From contig NZ_HE610979.1 of the NCBI RefSeq assembly GCF_000285495.1, positions 214,556-273,030 of the forward strand: a stretch of DNA of 58,475 nt, read 5' to 3'. The notes beneath the pieces were generated by a model. The model saw only the letters and a list, made by a program, of their open reading frames with translations. It had not been told where the DNA came from and searched no databases. This document shows positions 35,797-45,680 of this stretch, piece after piece; within the stretch, counting starts at the first letter, position 1; each line of letters begins with the position of its first letter. A program made the translations under genes and the position numbers. This DNA is from Oceanobacillus massiliensis str. N'diop. Its GTDB lineage: Bacteria > Bacillota > Bacilli > Bacillales > Amphibacillaceae.

Positions 35797-36807
35797 TTGA
35801 AAATACGCTTATTTTTTATTTTGGCAATCATTTTATGCTGCCTTCCACTCCACACTCTTGCTGAAGATGAAGATGCACCGCTTGAAATTGAACCAGTATA
35901 CCCTGACAATCAGCTAGCTGACACAAAAGGTTATTTTAATTTATTGGTTGAACCCGGGGAAACACAGACCCTTGAATTAAGAGTAGCCAATAACCTGGAT
36001 ACGGAGTTAACACTAGCTGGAAGCTCCGCCAATGCCTATACACACCCAACAGGCGGAATGTTATACGGCACAGGTATTAATTCAGAGAACAGCATCCTTC
36101 TTGACGATGCCATACACCTAGCCGACCTTATTAAAATCGACGAGTCTATCACAATCCCGCCACAATCTACTGTAAATGTCCCTATTGAAGTCACATCTCC
36201 AGATGAAGATGGTCAGACCTTCTTAGGAGCAGTCATCCTAACAACCGAACCAGAGAGTATGGAAGTGGAAGAAACAGCAGAAAATGATTCAGCAAATGTT
36301 ATATTAAATACAGAGACATCTTACACAGTCGCTTTACAATTGAATTTACCAGCTGAAACAACTCCTGATTTTTCACTTGGCGGGGCCGGATTTTTGAATG
36401 GAACTGGCGAAGTGTTTATCGAAATGACCAACAATGCTCATTTGATACAAGAGGAAATCATAGGTGAATACGCTGTGTCAGATCAAGAAGGAAACGAACT
36501 ATTTAGTGGCGAAATACCTTCCTTCAAGATGGCTCCAAAATCGCAAATTCGCTACTCGATTCCATGGCAAAATGAAACTCTTGCTGATGGAACCTATACC
36601 CTCAATCTAAACGGCACCGCTGGAGGTGAAGAGTTTTCAGCTTCCGAAACCTTCACCATAGAGAATGAGGATATACAAGAATTCGAGGAGAAAAACCTGC
36701 CCAATACCACTGCATCCGGTAATACAGGAATTCCTATTTGGATTTGGATTGCAGGAGCGGTTGTTTTTGGGATGTTGATGTTTATCATTGGGAAAAAAAT
36801 CAAATAA
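35797..36807 (+). CDS. DUF916/DUF3324 WxL-interacting surface protein
   Basis: WxL-interacting proteins bind peptidoglycan (DUF916) and host or matrix ligands (DUF3324) and are anchored in the membrane. The 336-residue protein has a signal peptide to about residue 22, an Ig-like DUF916 region (about 30-155; NLLVEPGETQTLELRVAN), a DUF3324 region (about 165-290), and a C-terminal helix (IWIWIAGAVVFGMLMFIIG) with a Lys-rich end. GGGAGGAG lies upstream. Together with the WxL protein it makes a two-gene set. Confidence 0.88.
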   Translation: MKIRLFFILAIILCCLPLHTLAEDEDAPLEIEPVYPDNQLADTKGYFNLLVEPGETQTLELRVANNLDTELTLAGSSANAYTHPTGGMLYGTGINSENSILLDDAIHLADLIKIDESITIPPQSTVNVPIEVTSPDEDGQTFLGAVILTTEPESMEVEETAENDSANVILNTETSYTVALQLNLPAETTPDFSLGGAGFLNGTGEVFIEMTNNAHLIQEEIIGEYAVSDQEGNELFSGEIPSFKMAPKSQIRYSIPWQNETLADGTYTLNLNGTAGGEEFSASETFTIENEDIQEFEEKNLPNTTASGNTGIPIWIWIAGAVVFGMLMFIIGKKIK

Positions 36808-36815
36808 ATCGAAAG

Positions 36816-36850
36816 AGGACATTGCTGCAGATGGCAATGTCCTTTTATTT
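36816..36850 (+). terminator. Terminator after the DUF916 gene
   Basis: AGGACATTGC and GCAATGTCCT form a 10-bp stem, followed by TTTATTT. It probably ends the WxL transcription unit. Confidence 0.88.
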
Positions 36851-36903
36851 GAGCATATATAAATACTAACTATAATTATGATAATCAGGAGCTCTCCTTG
36901 CTG

Positions 36904-38403
36904 TTACTGCTCAAAATATGGATTCCCTTTCATTCCGACCCATTGGCTTGATTGCTCCAGCTGGTAGGCCAGCTGCAATAGCCGATGTTCTTCACCTTTT
37001 TGTGCCATTACCTGTACACCTAGCGGCAAGTTAGCCTTGCTCCTATACAGTGGCACGGACATGGCTGGCTGCCCGGTTAGATTGGCCAGTTGAGTAAATG
37101 GTGTATAAGTTAAGCTCGGTAAAAACATATCATACACTAACTCCTGACGTTTTTCCTTTCCACTTCCCATCAGCTTGGATAGCAATTCCTCCTGCTCTTC
37201 CCTTGTGTGAGTCAACTCTCCCACAGCTGGCGCCACAGAGGCAGTTGCTGGAGTAATATAGAAATCGTATGTCTGATGGAACTGCGCCATTTGTTCCGCC
37301 GCTTTATCCCACGATGACAGGCTCTCTGAGTATTCCGCTGCTGAAACCAATTTCCCCGCTTCATGCAGAACCCAGGATTCAATCTCCACGTCATCAGATA
37401 TGATCGTACGGCCCAGAGCTTTTTCAAGACTCCTGATTGTTGCATTCATCTCTCCGCTGTTCATCACGTAATAATCTCTCATCAACTGGATTCCGTCTAC
37501 ACTATTTCCCTTCTCCTCCACATAATGACCCTGACGCTCCAGCCAGTCCACTGCTTGCTTAACAGCTGCTTTAGCATCTTCAGAGACTGGAGTTGAAACA
37601 GGTGATTCTGTCGAAAAAGCAATGCGTAAAGGCTTCTTGAAATCTTCCTGCATTGCTTGAAGGTAGCTTCCAGGAAATAAGGGTGTCTGAAAGGCAGCTT
37701 CTGGCTGTACAACCTGCAGAATATCAAGCAATGCGGCACTATCCCGTACACTGCGGCTTAAAACAAAATTAATCGAAGCACCCTGCCACTGCCTCCCTAC
37801 ACCAGGACCGACTGGGGTACGGCCTCTCGTTGGTTTCAGCCCAAACAGACTTGTAAAAGAAGCCGGAATCCGTATCGATCCCCCACCATCACTTGCACCT
37901 GCCATCGGGACAATGCCCGAGGCGATTGCTGCAGCAGATCCACCGCTTGAACCACCTGGTGAGTGATTATGGTTCCATGGATTCCTTGTAGGCCCATATT
38001 TCACAGGTTCCGTAATATTTTTCAGGCCGAATTCCGGTGCATTTGTATGGCCCATAAAATGAAAACCAGCATCCCGGAACTTTTTTACAAAATAGGAATC
38101 ATGTTTGGCATAATTCCCTTGAAGAAGGCGGGAACCCGAAGTCATTCGTTCCCCTTCTATGCTCTGCGAAATATTCTTCATGAGAACAGGAACTCCATTA
38201 AACGGAGCACCTTCAATTGATATTCGGTCAGCCTCCTCCAATGCCTTTTCCATCCTGGAGTGTGTCACAACATTTAATTCAGGCTGTACCTTGTGCAATT
38301 GCTGAAAAGCAATTTCCATTAGTTCCTTAGCAGTTACTTCCTTCTTTTGGATGGAAGCAGCAAGCCCTACTGCATCCATTTTCAAATATTCTTCTATGTT
38401 CAT
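36904..38403 (-). CDS. Amidase (amidase-signature family)
   Basis: The 499-residue enzyme has the Ser-cisSer-Lys triad of the family: Lys in GVPVLMKNIS near residue 75, and the two Ser in SPGGSSGGSAAAIASG and DGGGSIRIP near residues 150-175. The length and the motif GLKPTRGRTPVGP fit carboxylic-ester/amide hydrolases related to 6-aminohexanoate-cyclic-dimer hydrolase. The true substrate is unknown, and it is not gatA because gatB and gatC are absent. I chose ATG 38403, with GGAG 9 nt upstream. Confidence 0.9.
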   Translation of the reverse strand: MNIEEYLKMDAVGLAASIQKKEVTAKELMEIAFQQLHKVQPELNVVTHSRMEKALEEADRISIEGAPFNGVPVLMKNISQSIEGERMTSGSRLLQGNYAKHDSYFVKKFRDAGFHFMGHTNAPEFGLKNITEPVKYGPTRNPWNHNHSPGGSSGGSAAAIASGIVPMAGASDGGGSIRIPASFTSLFGLKPTRGRTPVGPGVGRQWQGASINFVLSRSVRDSAALLDILQVVQPEAAFQTPLFPGSYLQAMQEDFKKPLRIAFSTESPVSTPVSEDAKAAVKQAVDWLERQGHYVEEKGNSVDGIQLMRDYYVMNSGEMNATIRSLEKALGRTIISDDVEIESWVLHEAGKLVSAAEYSESLSSWDKAAEQMAQFHQTYDFYITPATASVAPAVGELTHTREEQEELLSKLMGSGKEKRQELVYDMFLPSLTYTPFTQLANLTGQPAMSVPLYRSKANLPLGVQVMAQKGEEHRLLQLAYQLEQSSQWVGMKGNPYFEQ

Positions 38404-38470
38404 ATGTATACACTCCATCCGACTGAATCTTATAGTTCCAGTCTAACACGGAGAAATAATACATACAGCT

Positions 38471-39913
38471 TTATGCATTCCCAGCATCATTTTGTCCCTC
38501 TTTCGCTGCTTGTTTCTGCTGACTTTCCCATGGTTTAAAGGAAAATGGGACTCCAGCCATTTTGGATGTCAGTTCATCATAGGAAATAAGATCTGTCTTG
38601 GATAATTCCTTTAGGCTCCGCTTTCCCAACGCCCTTATTCCGACCTTCATTTCTTCCATACTTGCCGAGAAAAATTTTGTTGCCGATTCGATCCCTTTTT
38701 CCCTTTCAAATTGATTATTGAATTTCCCCTCGTTCCATACGACCTGTGTAGGGGGTTCAAAAGGAAGTGGTTTTAATGACTGACTATGGGCCACCGAGAA
38801 AAGGATGGCCGAACCTATATAGACTGCATCGGCTCCCAGGGCCAGGACTTTCAGAAACTCTCCAGGTGTAAAGAGCCCTCCGGATACGATTAAGCTGATC
38901 TTTCCTTTCATTTTCCGCTTTTTCAAGTGATTGCTTGCCCGGATGACAGCATGTAATGTCGGTATGCCGAAATCATCGGCCAAAATGGGCGGAGCACCGT
39001 GTGTTGCAGCCTGCCCGCCATCAACAGCGATAACATCCACCCCCATATCAATCAACTGATCGATGTCTTCTTCCAGTTTCCCGCCTGCCCCAAGCTTTGC
39101 CCCGATTGGAACGCCGCCGGTTAAACGGCGAAGCTCTTTAACCATTTCCTTTAAATCATTTGTTGTTTGATTCGTGAAGAAATGCTCATAAATAACAGCC
39201 TCTTCGTTTTCCTTTAGCCCCATCACACTTCGGGCACGTCCGGTCAAATTCTCAGGAGAAATCTTTCCTCCCATTCCTGCCAGTGCCCCTTGACCGAATT
39301 TGATCTCAATCATATCAGCCTGCTTCAACAAGGCTTCCTCCTTCGACCAATCTGTTTTGGAAAACTGGAGGATATACTTTCCTGCTGCCTTGATTTCCTC
39401 CGGCATGACACCACCCTCCCCGGAATTAATGGCCGTTCCGGATTTTTCAGCCGCTTCTGCCAGTGCCAGTCTCACTTGTTCGCCTAGTGCTATTCCATAG
39501 GCCATCCCGCTTACTATCAAAGGTATATCAAGCTCGAGGGGTTTCTTGGCATTTGGACCGATTATTACTTTCACATCGACTTCTTCCTCCCCATCAATAG
39601 GAAAGGTCGCAACCTGGGCAGGAATAAATGTCAGCGTATCTAAATGCGGCCACTTTTTGGAGGATCCCAGCGGTCGATGAAGAACATCACCGGATTCTGC
39701 ACGGAGATTATTTTCAAGGGAATTTTGCAAGCCCATATGCTTAAATCCCGGTATCATTTCAATAATGTTTTCTTGATAACTGTCAGTGAATATAATCTTG
39801 CCGACTTGCTTTACCATACGTTTTATCAACCATCGCCAGCCGACTAGCAACAATATAGACAGGAGGAACAGGAGGGAGACTATTATTAGGATCATTACCA
39901 TCATGAAAGACAT
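38471..39913 (-). CDS. FMN-binding glutamate-synthase-family protein (YerD-like)
   Basis: The 480-residue protein has one N-terminal membrane helix (about residues 5-26). The FMN-binding TIM-barrel domain of the glutamate synthase large subunit follows: INSGEGG near residue 165, KFGQGALAGMGG, and VDVIAVDGGQAATHGAPPI. It lacks the amidotransferase domain, so it may use other substrates than glutamine. The start is ATG 39913 or GTG 39919, both poorly spaced from AAGG. It resembles B. subtilis yerD. Confidence 0.85.
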   Translation of the reverse strand: MSFMMVMILIIVSLLFLLSILLLVGWRWLIKRMVKQVGKIIFTDSYQENIIEMIPGFKHMGLQNSLENNLRAESGDVLHRPLGSSKKWPHLDTLTFIPAQVATFPIDGEEEVDVKVIIGPNAKKPLELDIPLIVSGMAYGIALGEQVRLALAEAAEKSGTAINSGEGGVMPEEIKAAGKYILQFSKTDWSKEEALLKQADMIEIKFGQGALAGMGGKISPENLTGRARSVMGLKENEEAVIYEHFFTNQTTNDLKEMVKELRRLTGGVPIGAKLGAGGKLEEDIDQLIDMGVDVIAVDGGQAATHGAPPILADDFGIPTLHAVIRASNHLKKRKMKGKISLIVSGGLFTPGEFLKVLALGADAVYIGSAILFSVAHSQSLKPLPFEPPTQVVWNEGKFNNQFEREKGIESATKFFSASMEEMKVGIRALGKRSLKELSKTDLISYDELTSKMAGVPFSFKPWESQQKQAAKEGQNDAGNA

Positions 39914-40058
39914 AACCACTCACTACCTTATCTAAGGATATTACGCTTATATTTGCCTAAAATAGACAAAACATGTTTATTCTCTATTTCTTCGTAACAT
40001 ACTATACGGATATTGACTTTCTAAACAGTACCGATAACTGAAAGAGTGGGAGTTATTT

Positions 40059-40793
40059 ATGGATATCTTGAAAGAGACAATACATCGGCCATTTCCTGTG
40101 CCTTCCAAAAGGTGGATCTTGAGACAGCGTTGGAGAAACGTCTCCTTTATGCATTGGGCTGTTCAACCAAAACATTTGCGCCCTTTTATTCCTGATCGAT
40201 TAACGATTGACACCTATCATAGCCAAGCTTGGATAGGCATCCTTGTATTTGACATGGAATCGATTCATTTCAGAGGGTTGCCAAAGCTTTCCCTAACACC
40301 TCGATTCTCAGAGGTTAACGTAAGAACATATGTCACCTATAACGGGGTTCCTGGAATTTATTTCCTATCAATTGATGTGGATAATTGGGCATCCAGCAAA
40401 ATAGCCAAACGCTGGTACCGATTACCATATCACGATGCAGCAATAGCAAATGAACCAGCATTGCATACCTATCACTATGAAAGCATTCGCAGAAAGCAGA
40501 CATATTTAAAAGCTGAAGGATCGGTGACACCTATCTCAGAAATCTATCACTCGGAAAAGAAATCACTTGATTACTGGCTTACCGAAAGATATCGTCTCTA
40601 TACTGCTCAAAAATCTGCCCTTTATGAAGCAGACATCCATCATAAACCATGGCCTTTGCAAAAAGCAGAAGCTAACATCTCTCGTAATTCACATCTTTCC
40701 CGCTTAAAGATTGATGTAAATCCTTTTTCCCCAACAGTGGTCCATTTTTCACAAGGTGTGGATACACTTTTTTGGAATATCAAAAAAATATAA
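40059..40793 (+). CDS. DUF2071 family protein (YqjF-like), copy 1
   Basis: The function of this family is unknown. The 244-residue protein shows RQRWRNVSFMHWAVQP, PFIPDRLTIDTYHSQAWIGI, and EVNVRTYVTYNGVPGIYFLS, the DUF2071 core. AAAGAGTGGGAG precedes the ATG. A clear paralogue lies at 48635, about 8 kb away, with the same motif order. Confidence 0.88.
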   Translation: MDILKETIHRPFPVPSKRWILRQRWRNVSFMHWAVQPKHLRPFIPDRLTIDTYHSQAWIGILVFDMESIHFRGLPKLSLTPRFSEVNVRTYVTYNGVPGIYFLSIDVDNWASSKIAKRWYRLPYHDAAIANEPALHTYHYESIRRKQTYLKAEGSVTPISEIYHSEKKSLDYWLTERYRLYTAQKSALYEADIHHKPWPLQKAEANISRNSHLSRLKIDVNPFSPTVVHFSQGVDTLFWNIKKI

Positions 40794-40813
40794 CCGAACA
40801 ATGGCAGTGAACA

Positions 40814-40993
40814 CTAACTTGAGGGCTGATTTTGCCTTTTATCGTTGTTCCTCTCCTCTTTCTTCCACGGTGGATCCGCATCTTTATGAAGGTTTTGGTT
40901 TACCTTATAGGTTACATACGGAACAAAGTAAGCCAGGAAGAGACAAAGAAAACCAAGCTTTGTCGGTAATCTGTCCATCATCATATCCCACAT
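40814..40993 (-). CDS. Small membrane protein at the end of the ger operon
   Basis: The 59-residue protein starts directly after the gerC stop codon; AAAGGAG in the gerC end is 11 nt upstream. It has one hydrophobic helix (LGFLCLFLAYFVPYV, about 13-27), then a hydrophilic, lysine-rich tail. Some Bacillus germinant-receptor operons carry a small fourth D gene that modulates germination; this may be an analogue, which is an inference from position and size. Confidence 0.65.
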   Translation of the reverse strand: MWDMMMDRLPTKLGFLCLFLAYFVPYVTYKVNQNLHKDADPPWKKEERNNDKRQNQPSS

Positions 40994-42172
40994 CTATTTA
41001 TATTCTCCTTTCTCCTCGACTCTTTTGGTATTGCCCGGTTCTCTTAGGCTCACATTTACATTGATCTCAATATCGCTCATTGAAAAATAGTTTTTCCCAT
41101 AATCCCAATCGTTTCTGATTTCCTCCCATAAATCATAGTTTTTGATCCTCAGGTGATTCCCCAAATTAAGTACATCTACTTGAAGCTCGTCTTTTACCTT
41201 CTTTACAGTAGCTTCTGCAATATCTTTAATCTGGTTCTCCAGCTTTTTTTCAAATTCAGACTGATACTTATAAATATCTTTTGCACCGCCATATTCAGCT
41301 ATTCGGGACTCCACTTCGATATCCACTTGAAATTGCATGTTTTCTTTATTCTCATTTTTGATTGTTATTTTGCTGTCACCATTTAAAATAGCAAATGCCA
41401 TTTGGTCATCCCCCACCTCCATACTGAGGCTTCCTTCCTGATCCTGCCCCAATATGAAATTCCGTCCTTCCGCTTCTTTTCCTTCCAGGGTACCAACCAT
41501 TTGGCCCGATTCCCCATTGAAGACGGCTATCCCCTTATAGTTAACTGTTTCCTTATTCAACACTTCAATGAGGGGGATGACAAAGCAACTATTCTGTAAG
41601 AGGTTTTCCTGCACATCTCCTATTCGAACCTGTTCTGTTGTCAGTAAATTGTCTCTATTCTCCAAAAGCTGACCAACGTATTCTGCAGGAAGTTTTACGT
41701 GCTCAGGTTCAACATAAAGAATATCGCTTGCCTTATCAGCAGAAATTGCAAGAAGGATCCCTCTGCGCATATTGGGATGACGCGTAAATACATCAAGAAT
41801 ATCTGCAAATAACTTTTCCTGTTCCGCAACCTCCTGAGATAGGACAATCAATTCCAAATGGCCTGCATCCAATTTACGGCTTGCCTGTCTCGAAATAGCG
41901 GAATTGGTCTCAAATATACTTTCACCGGTTTGGCTTAAGTTACGAAACCCTTTCCCTTCACCTCCCTGTGTTGTCGAGTTCAGACCAGCAGGGACAACTA
42001 ATTGATTCGTCATTTCAAAGATTGCTTTTCCATCCTGTTCTTCTTCCATGTCAACAGCAATCCCAACAATAAATCCTCTTTCTTCAAGTTCAACCTCATC
42101 CCAGCACGCGCTCAGTATAACGAGGAGCAAAGCTAGTGTGAAAAACATACATAATAATCTTTTCATTTTCAC
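40994..42172 (-). CDS. Ger(x)C family germinant-receptor lipoprotein
   Basis: This is the C subunit of a spore germinant receptor, tethered to the inner spore membrane. The 392-residue protein has a lipoprotein signal with LLVILSACWDEVELEERG (Cys near residue 23), typical of Ger(x)C. ILSQEVAEQEKLFADILDVF belongs to the same fold. The GTG start overlaps the gerB stop (GTGA), with GGAGTG 8 nt upstream. Confidence 0.93.
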   Translation of the reverse strand: MKMKRLLCMFFTLALLLVILSACWDEVELEERGFIVGIAVDMEEEQDGKAIFEMTNQLVVPAGLNSTTQGGEGKGFRNLSQTGESIFETNSAISRQASRKLDAGHLELIVLSQEVAEQEKLFADILDVFTRHPNMRRGILLAISADKASDILYVEPEHVKLPAEYVGQLLENRDNLLTTEQVRIGDVQENLLQNSCFVIPLIEVLNKETVNYKGIAVFNGESGQMVGTLEGKEAEGRNFILGQDQEGSLSMEVGDDQMAFAILNGDSKITIKNENKENMQFQVDIEVESRIAEYGGAKDIYKYQSEFEKKLENQIKDIAEATVKKVKDELQVDVLNLGNHLRIKNYDLWEEIRNDWDYGKNYFSMSDIEINVNVSLREPGNTKRVEEKGEYK

Positions 42173-43272
42173 TTATTCTTCACTCCTTTAAATTTATAGA
42201 TTACCCAAAAGAGGGTGACCACAGATATGTTCAATCCCCAGCTAAGATAACTGACCAAGTTTCCGAAAGCCCCAAGTTCTGTAAAGGTTTGTGGCGTGAT
42301 AGCCATCAGGTATATCACTGGTGATAATATAAAAACAATGCTTTTTTTATTTATCTTCGGAAATAGGGAATTTAATGCAAACACTGCAACATCATAGGCC
42401 ATAGCAGTTGTCGTAAAGATGGCTATAATCCAAATGACAAAGAATATCGATTCCAGACGCTCAAAGAAACCACCAGGTATTTCTACCGTTTTAGCCAGCT
42501 CAATCAAAGGGAAACGTATGTTGGCAGTTGCGTCATTTCCAAAAACCGCTATACAGGTTAAATAGATGATGACATACAAGATAACGACACCACCCATTCC
42601 GAGGGCTGCCCTTCCAGGAGCCTTTTTCGGGTGTTGAACCAACGATATATAAAACAATAAAACACTGATTCCTGTATATGACAGACTGCTTTGTATGGTG
42701 CCTTGCATATATCCATGCATGTCGGTTTTAAAAAGAGGCAGGATATTTTCCACTTCTACATAACCAATCGAGAAGAATACCAGTATAGCCGTTGCTACCA
42801 GAATGATCGGCAAAAACATGGAATTTAAACGAAAAATCCCAACCCTAGAACCAGCAACAGCTTGGACTACAACCAGTAAAAAAATTAGCGCAACAATTTC
42901 AAATGGTGTTCTTTCAAATAAGTATTGATGGGATATATCGGTAATGGCACTTACCTCAAACGATGTCAGCAAAACTCCCTGCAGCGCGAATAAAAAAGTG
43001 AGAATAGCAGCAGCTGGTCTTGTAACCAATGACGATGCATAGGTGAAAAAAGACTGATGCGGAAAGTTGGAAGCCAGTTTTGCAGTGATCCAGGTAAGCA
43101 TGATTGCGAGTAATCCGGAAATAACAATCGCTAACCATCCGTCCGCGGTGACCGTTTTTTCTGCAAGAATCCTCGGGAAGGGTAGAATTCCTACCGCAAT
43201 CACAATCGACGGAACAGCAATCAGAATATCCCTGGTATTGATCTTTTCATCACCGTATTTGAACGTACTCAT
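42169..43272 (-). CDS. GerB-type germinant-receptor permease subunit
   Basis: This is the B subunit of a germinant receptor, a member of the APC-like spore germination permease family. The 367-residue protein has about ten membrane helices, starting with INTRDILIAVPSIVIAVGIL. It overlaps gerA and gerC by 4 bp each, so the three subunits are probably coupled. In characterised receptors this subunit binds the germinant; the ligand here is unknown. Confidence 0.93.
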   Translation of the reverse strand: MSTFKYGDEKINTRDILIAVPSIVIAVGILPFPRILAEKTVTADGWLAIVISGLLAIMLTWITAKLASNFPHQSFFTYASSLVTRPAAAILTFLFALQGVLLTSFEVSAITDISHQYLFERTPFEIVALIFLLVVVQAVAGSRVGIFRLNSMFLPIILVATAILVFFSIGYVEVENILPLFKTDMHGYMQGTIQSSLSYTGISVLLFYISLVQHPKKAPGRAALGMGGVVILYVIIYLTCIAVFGNDATANIRFPLIELAKTVEIPGGFFERLESIFFVIWIIAIFTTTAMAYDVAVFALNSLFPKINKKSIVFILSPVIYLMAITPQTFTELGAFGNLVSYLSWGLNISVVTLFWVIYKFKGVKNK

Positions 43273-44828
43273 GATTGTTCCTTCCTTTGTCCTTGCTTCG
43301 TATCTATCGCCTTTTTGTCCTCAGGTTTAAGGTATTCCGGGCGCTCCGTTAACTTGGTTATTGGTGCACGAATCACGAGATCTCTCCATTCCGCAAGAAA
43401 CAAAGGAGCAAATGGCGTTGAATATGGTATACCAACGCTTTTTAAATTGACAATATGAATGCTGATCATAATATAAGCAAGGATGATACCATACAATCCA
43501 AAAATGGATGCGGCCAGCATGATGCCAAATCGCAAAGCCCGAAAGGTAAGGGCAAAGCTATAGGATGGAATACTGAAACCTGCAATGGCTGTCAAGGCTG
43601 TGACAATGACCATAATTGGGCTTACTATACCAGCATTAACTGCCGCCTCCCCGATAACCAGACCTCCAACAATACCAATTGTTTGTCCAATGACCCTAGG
43701 CAGTCGGATTCCCGCTTCCTGTAAAATCTCAAAAGTGACGGCCATCAAAATCGCTTCAATCGCGCCAGGAAAAGGCACCCCTTCTCTTGAGGCAGCGATT
43801 GAAAATGCAAGCGTGCTTGGTATCATGGCCGGGTGATACGATACGAGTGCAATATAGAGCGCTGGCAAAAAGATAGCAATAAAGGCAGAAAAAAAACGCA
43901 GCAATCTTAGTAGCGATGCCGTAAACCAGCGCTGGTTATAATCTTCCATGGAATGCATTGCATCGCCAATGGAAATAGGAGCGATGAGGGTAAATGGTGT
44001 CCCATCAACCAAAATTGCGACCTTGCCCTGTACTAAGTCAAAGGATACTTTATCAGGACGTTCTGTGGTCAGCAATTGCGGGAAAGGGGATAAAAAGCTA
44101 TCCTCTATCCATTGCTCAATCGAAGCCGAATCGGTGAGATAATCGATATCTACCGTTTTAAGTCTACGATTTAATTCCTCAACAATCTCTGGATTAGCTA
44201 TTCCCTCTATATAACTCACAACCAATTTCTGTTTGGAACGTTTTCCTGCTTCATATGTTTTAAACCGCAAGTTAGGATCTCTTATATCACGTCGCAGCAA
44301 GGCCATATTTGTCACGATATTTTCTACAAATCCATCCCTCGGTCCACGAATTAATGTTTCAGAATCCGGCTGTTCAATCGAACGGGTCTCCCCGCCGGTT
44401 GTCCCCAACAGTAAAACAGTGTCCGTTCCATCCAGATAAAATGCCGTATTTCCATTTAAAACAGCAAAGGAGACATCATCCATCGTCTTTGCTTTCTTAA
44501 CATCTGTTACGGCCAATACTTCCTTATATATTTTATCGAGTACATTCGTATCAAATTGCTTTAGATTGAGCTGAATTGCTTTTAAAATATTATTGTTAAT
44601 CAAATTCTCATCCGATATTCCTTTTATATAAATAATCGCTGCTCTTGTTTCAATGCCACCAATCAGTATTTCACGCTCGATCAAGTCACCCGGTCCACCA
44701 AGCATTTGCTTCATATTTTTTAAGTTTTTATCGATATTTTTGGAGATTTCCGTGGTGAATTCCGTTTCTTCCGGGGATTGATTGCTCTGTTTCTTCCGCT
44801 TCATTCGATTGAAAAGAGATCTTGCCAT
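43269..44828 (-). CDS. GerA-type germinant-receptor subunit
   Basis: This is the A subunit of a spore germinant receptor. The 519-residue protein has a soluble N-terminal part (about 1-290; GGETRSIEQPDSETLIRGPRDGF, shortened here to the motif RGPRDGF) and five or so membrane helices after that. PSTLAFSIAASREGVPFP is typical of the family. AAGGGGG lies 9 nt before the ATG. It opens the operon gerA-gerB-gerC-small gene. Forespore expression is expected but I could not identify a convincing sigma-G site. Confidence 0.93.
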   Translation of the reverse strand: MARSLFNRMKRKKQSNQSPEETEFTTEISKNIDKNLKNMKQMLGGPGDLIEREILIGGIETRAAIIYIKGISDENLINNNILKAIQLNLKQFDTNVLDKIYKEVLAVTDVKKAKTMDDVSFAVLNGNTAFYLDGTDTVLLLGTTGGETRSIEQPDSETLIRGPRDGFVENIVTNMALLRRDIRDPNLRFKTYEAGKRSKQKLVVSYIEGIANPEIVEELNRRLKTVDIDYLTDSASIEQWIEDSFLSPFPQLLTTERPDKVSFDLVQGKVAILVDGTPFTLIAPISIGDAMHSMEDYNQRWFTASLLRLLRFFSAFIAIFLPALYIALVSYHPAMIPSTLAFSIAASREGVPFPGAIEAILMAVTFEILQEAGIRLPRVIGQTIGIVGGLVIGEAAVNAGIVSPIMVIVTALTAIAGFSIPSYSFALTFRALRFGIMLAASIFGLYGIILAYIMISIHIVNLKSVGIPYSTPFAPLFLAEWRDLVIRAPITKLTERPEYLKPEDKKAIDTKQGQRKEQS

Positions 44829-44982
44829 AAGTCATATCCCCCTTAAATACGATAGATTCTTTCTTTACTTTCCCAAGTCAGGGAATTTTTATACAGACGA
44901 ATCTGGATGTGATGCGCCATGCATATTTTTGTGAAATTAAGGGTAGTGACATTATATAGAAGCGTTTAAAGGGAGTGTTCTT

Positions 44983-45612
44983 ATGAAAAATCTAAAAGCC
45001 GTAATACTGAATTGTTCGTTAAAGAAATCCAGTGAACCATCAAATACGGATGCACTGCTGAAAGAATTTATTCAAGTGTTTGACAGCAAGCACATGAAAT
45101 CAGAAGTGATTCGAGTAGCCGATTATCAGGTTGCTTATGGAATCAGTGCGGATATGGGGGATGGTGATGAATGGCCGAAGATCCTGGATAAGATTAAGCA
45201 TTCAGATATAGTAATCCTCGCATCACCAGTATGGCTCGGTGAAAAAAGCAGTATTTCCAAAAAAGTATTGGAACGCTTAAACGGTTCCAGCAGCGAAACC
45301 AATGAAAAGGGCCAGCCTATTTTTTATAATAAAGCAGCCGGAGCAGTAGTCACCGGAAATGAAGACGGTGCGAAAAATGCAGCAGGTGATTTGATATTCG
45401 GGCTTGCGCAGCTCGGATTTGCCATTCCGCCAAATCCGATTGCATATTGGGTCGGTGATGCCGGACCAGGACCTTCCTATATCGAAGCAAAAGGATATAA
45501 AAATGAATTCACCCTATCGAATGCGCAGATGGCAAGTCATAATTTGATTCACTTTGCTGAAATGCTGCAGAAACACCCCATTCCAACAGAAGGCAATGCA
45601 TCAGAAGAATAG
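44983..45612 (+). CDS. NAD(P)H-dependent FMN-reductase-like flavodoxin-fold protein
   Basis: This 209-residue protein has the flavodoxin-like fold of NADPH-dependent FMN/quinone reductases: KAVILNCSLKKSSEPSNTDALL for the phosphate loop, SDIVILASPVWLGEKSS near residue 85, and AGAVVTGNEDGAKN near residue 125 near the flavin. GGGAG precedes the ATG. The physiological electron acceptor is unknown. Confidence 0.85.
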   Translation: MKNLKAVILNCSLKKSSEPSNTDALLKEFIQVFDSKHMKSEVIRVADYQVAYGISADMGDGDEWPKILDKIKHSDIVILASPVWLGEKSSISKKVLERLNGSSSETNEKGQPIFYNKAAGAVVTGNEDGAKNAAGDLIFGLAQLGFAIPPNPIAYWVGDAGPGPSYIEAKGYKNEFTLSNAQMASHNLIHFAEMLQKHPIPTEGNASEE

Positions 45613-45620
45613 CAATTCAA

Positions 45621-45665
45621 ACAAAGTCCCGCACTGGATGTAAACCGTGCGGGACTTTGTTTTTT
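45621..45665. terminator. Bidirectional terminator
   Basis: ACAAAGTCCCGCAC and GTGCGGGACTTTGT form a perfect 14-bp stem with T5 beyond on the plus strand. It separates the convergent flavodoxin-like and AbrB-like genes. Confidence 0.92.
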
Positions 45666-45680
45666 CCATATTCGTGCCTG

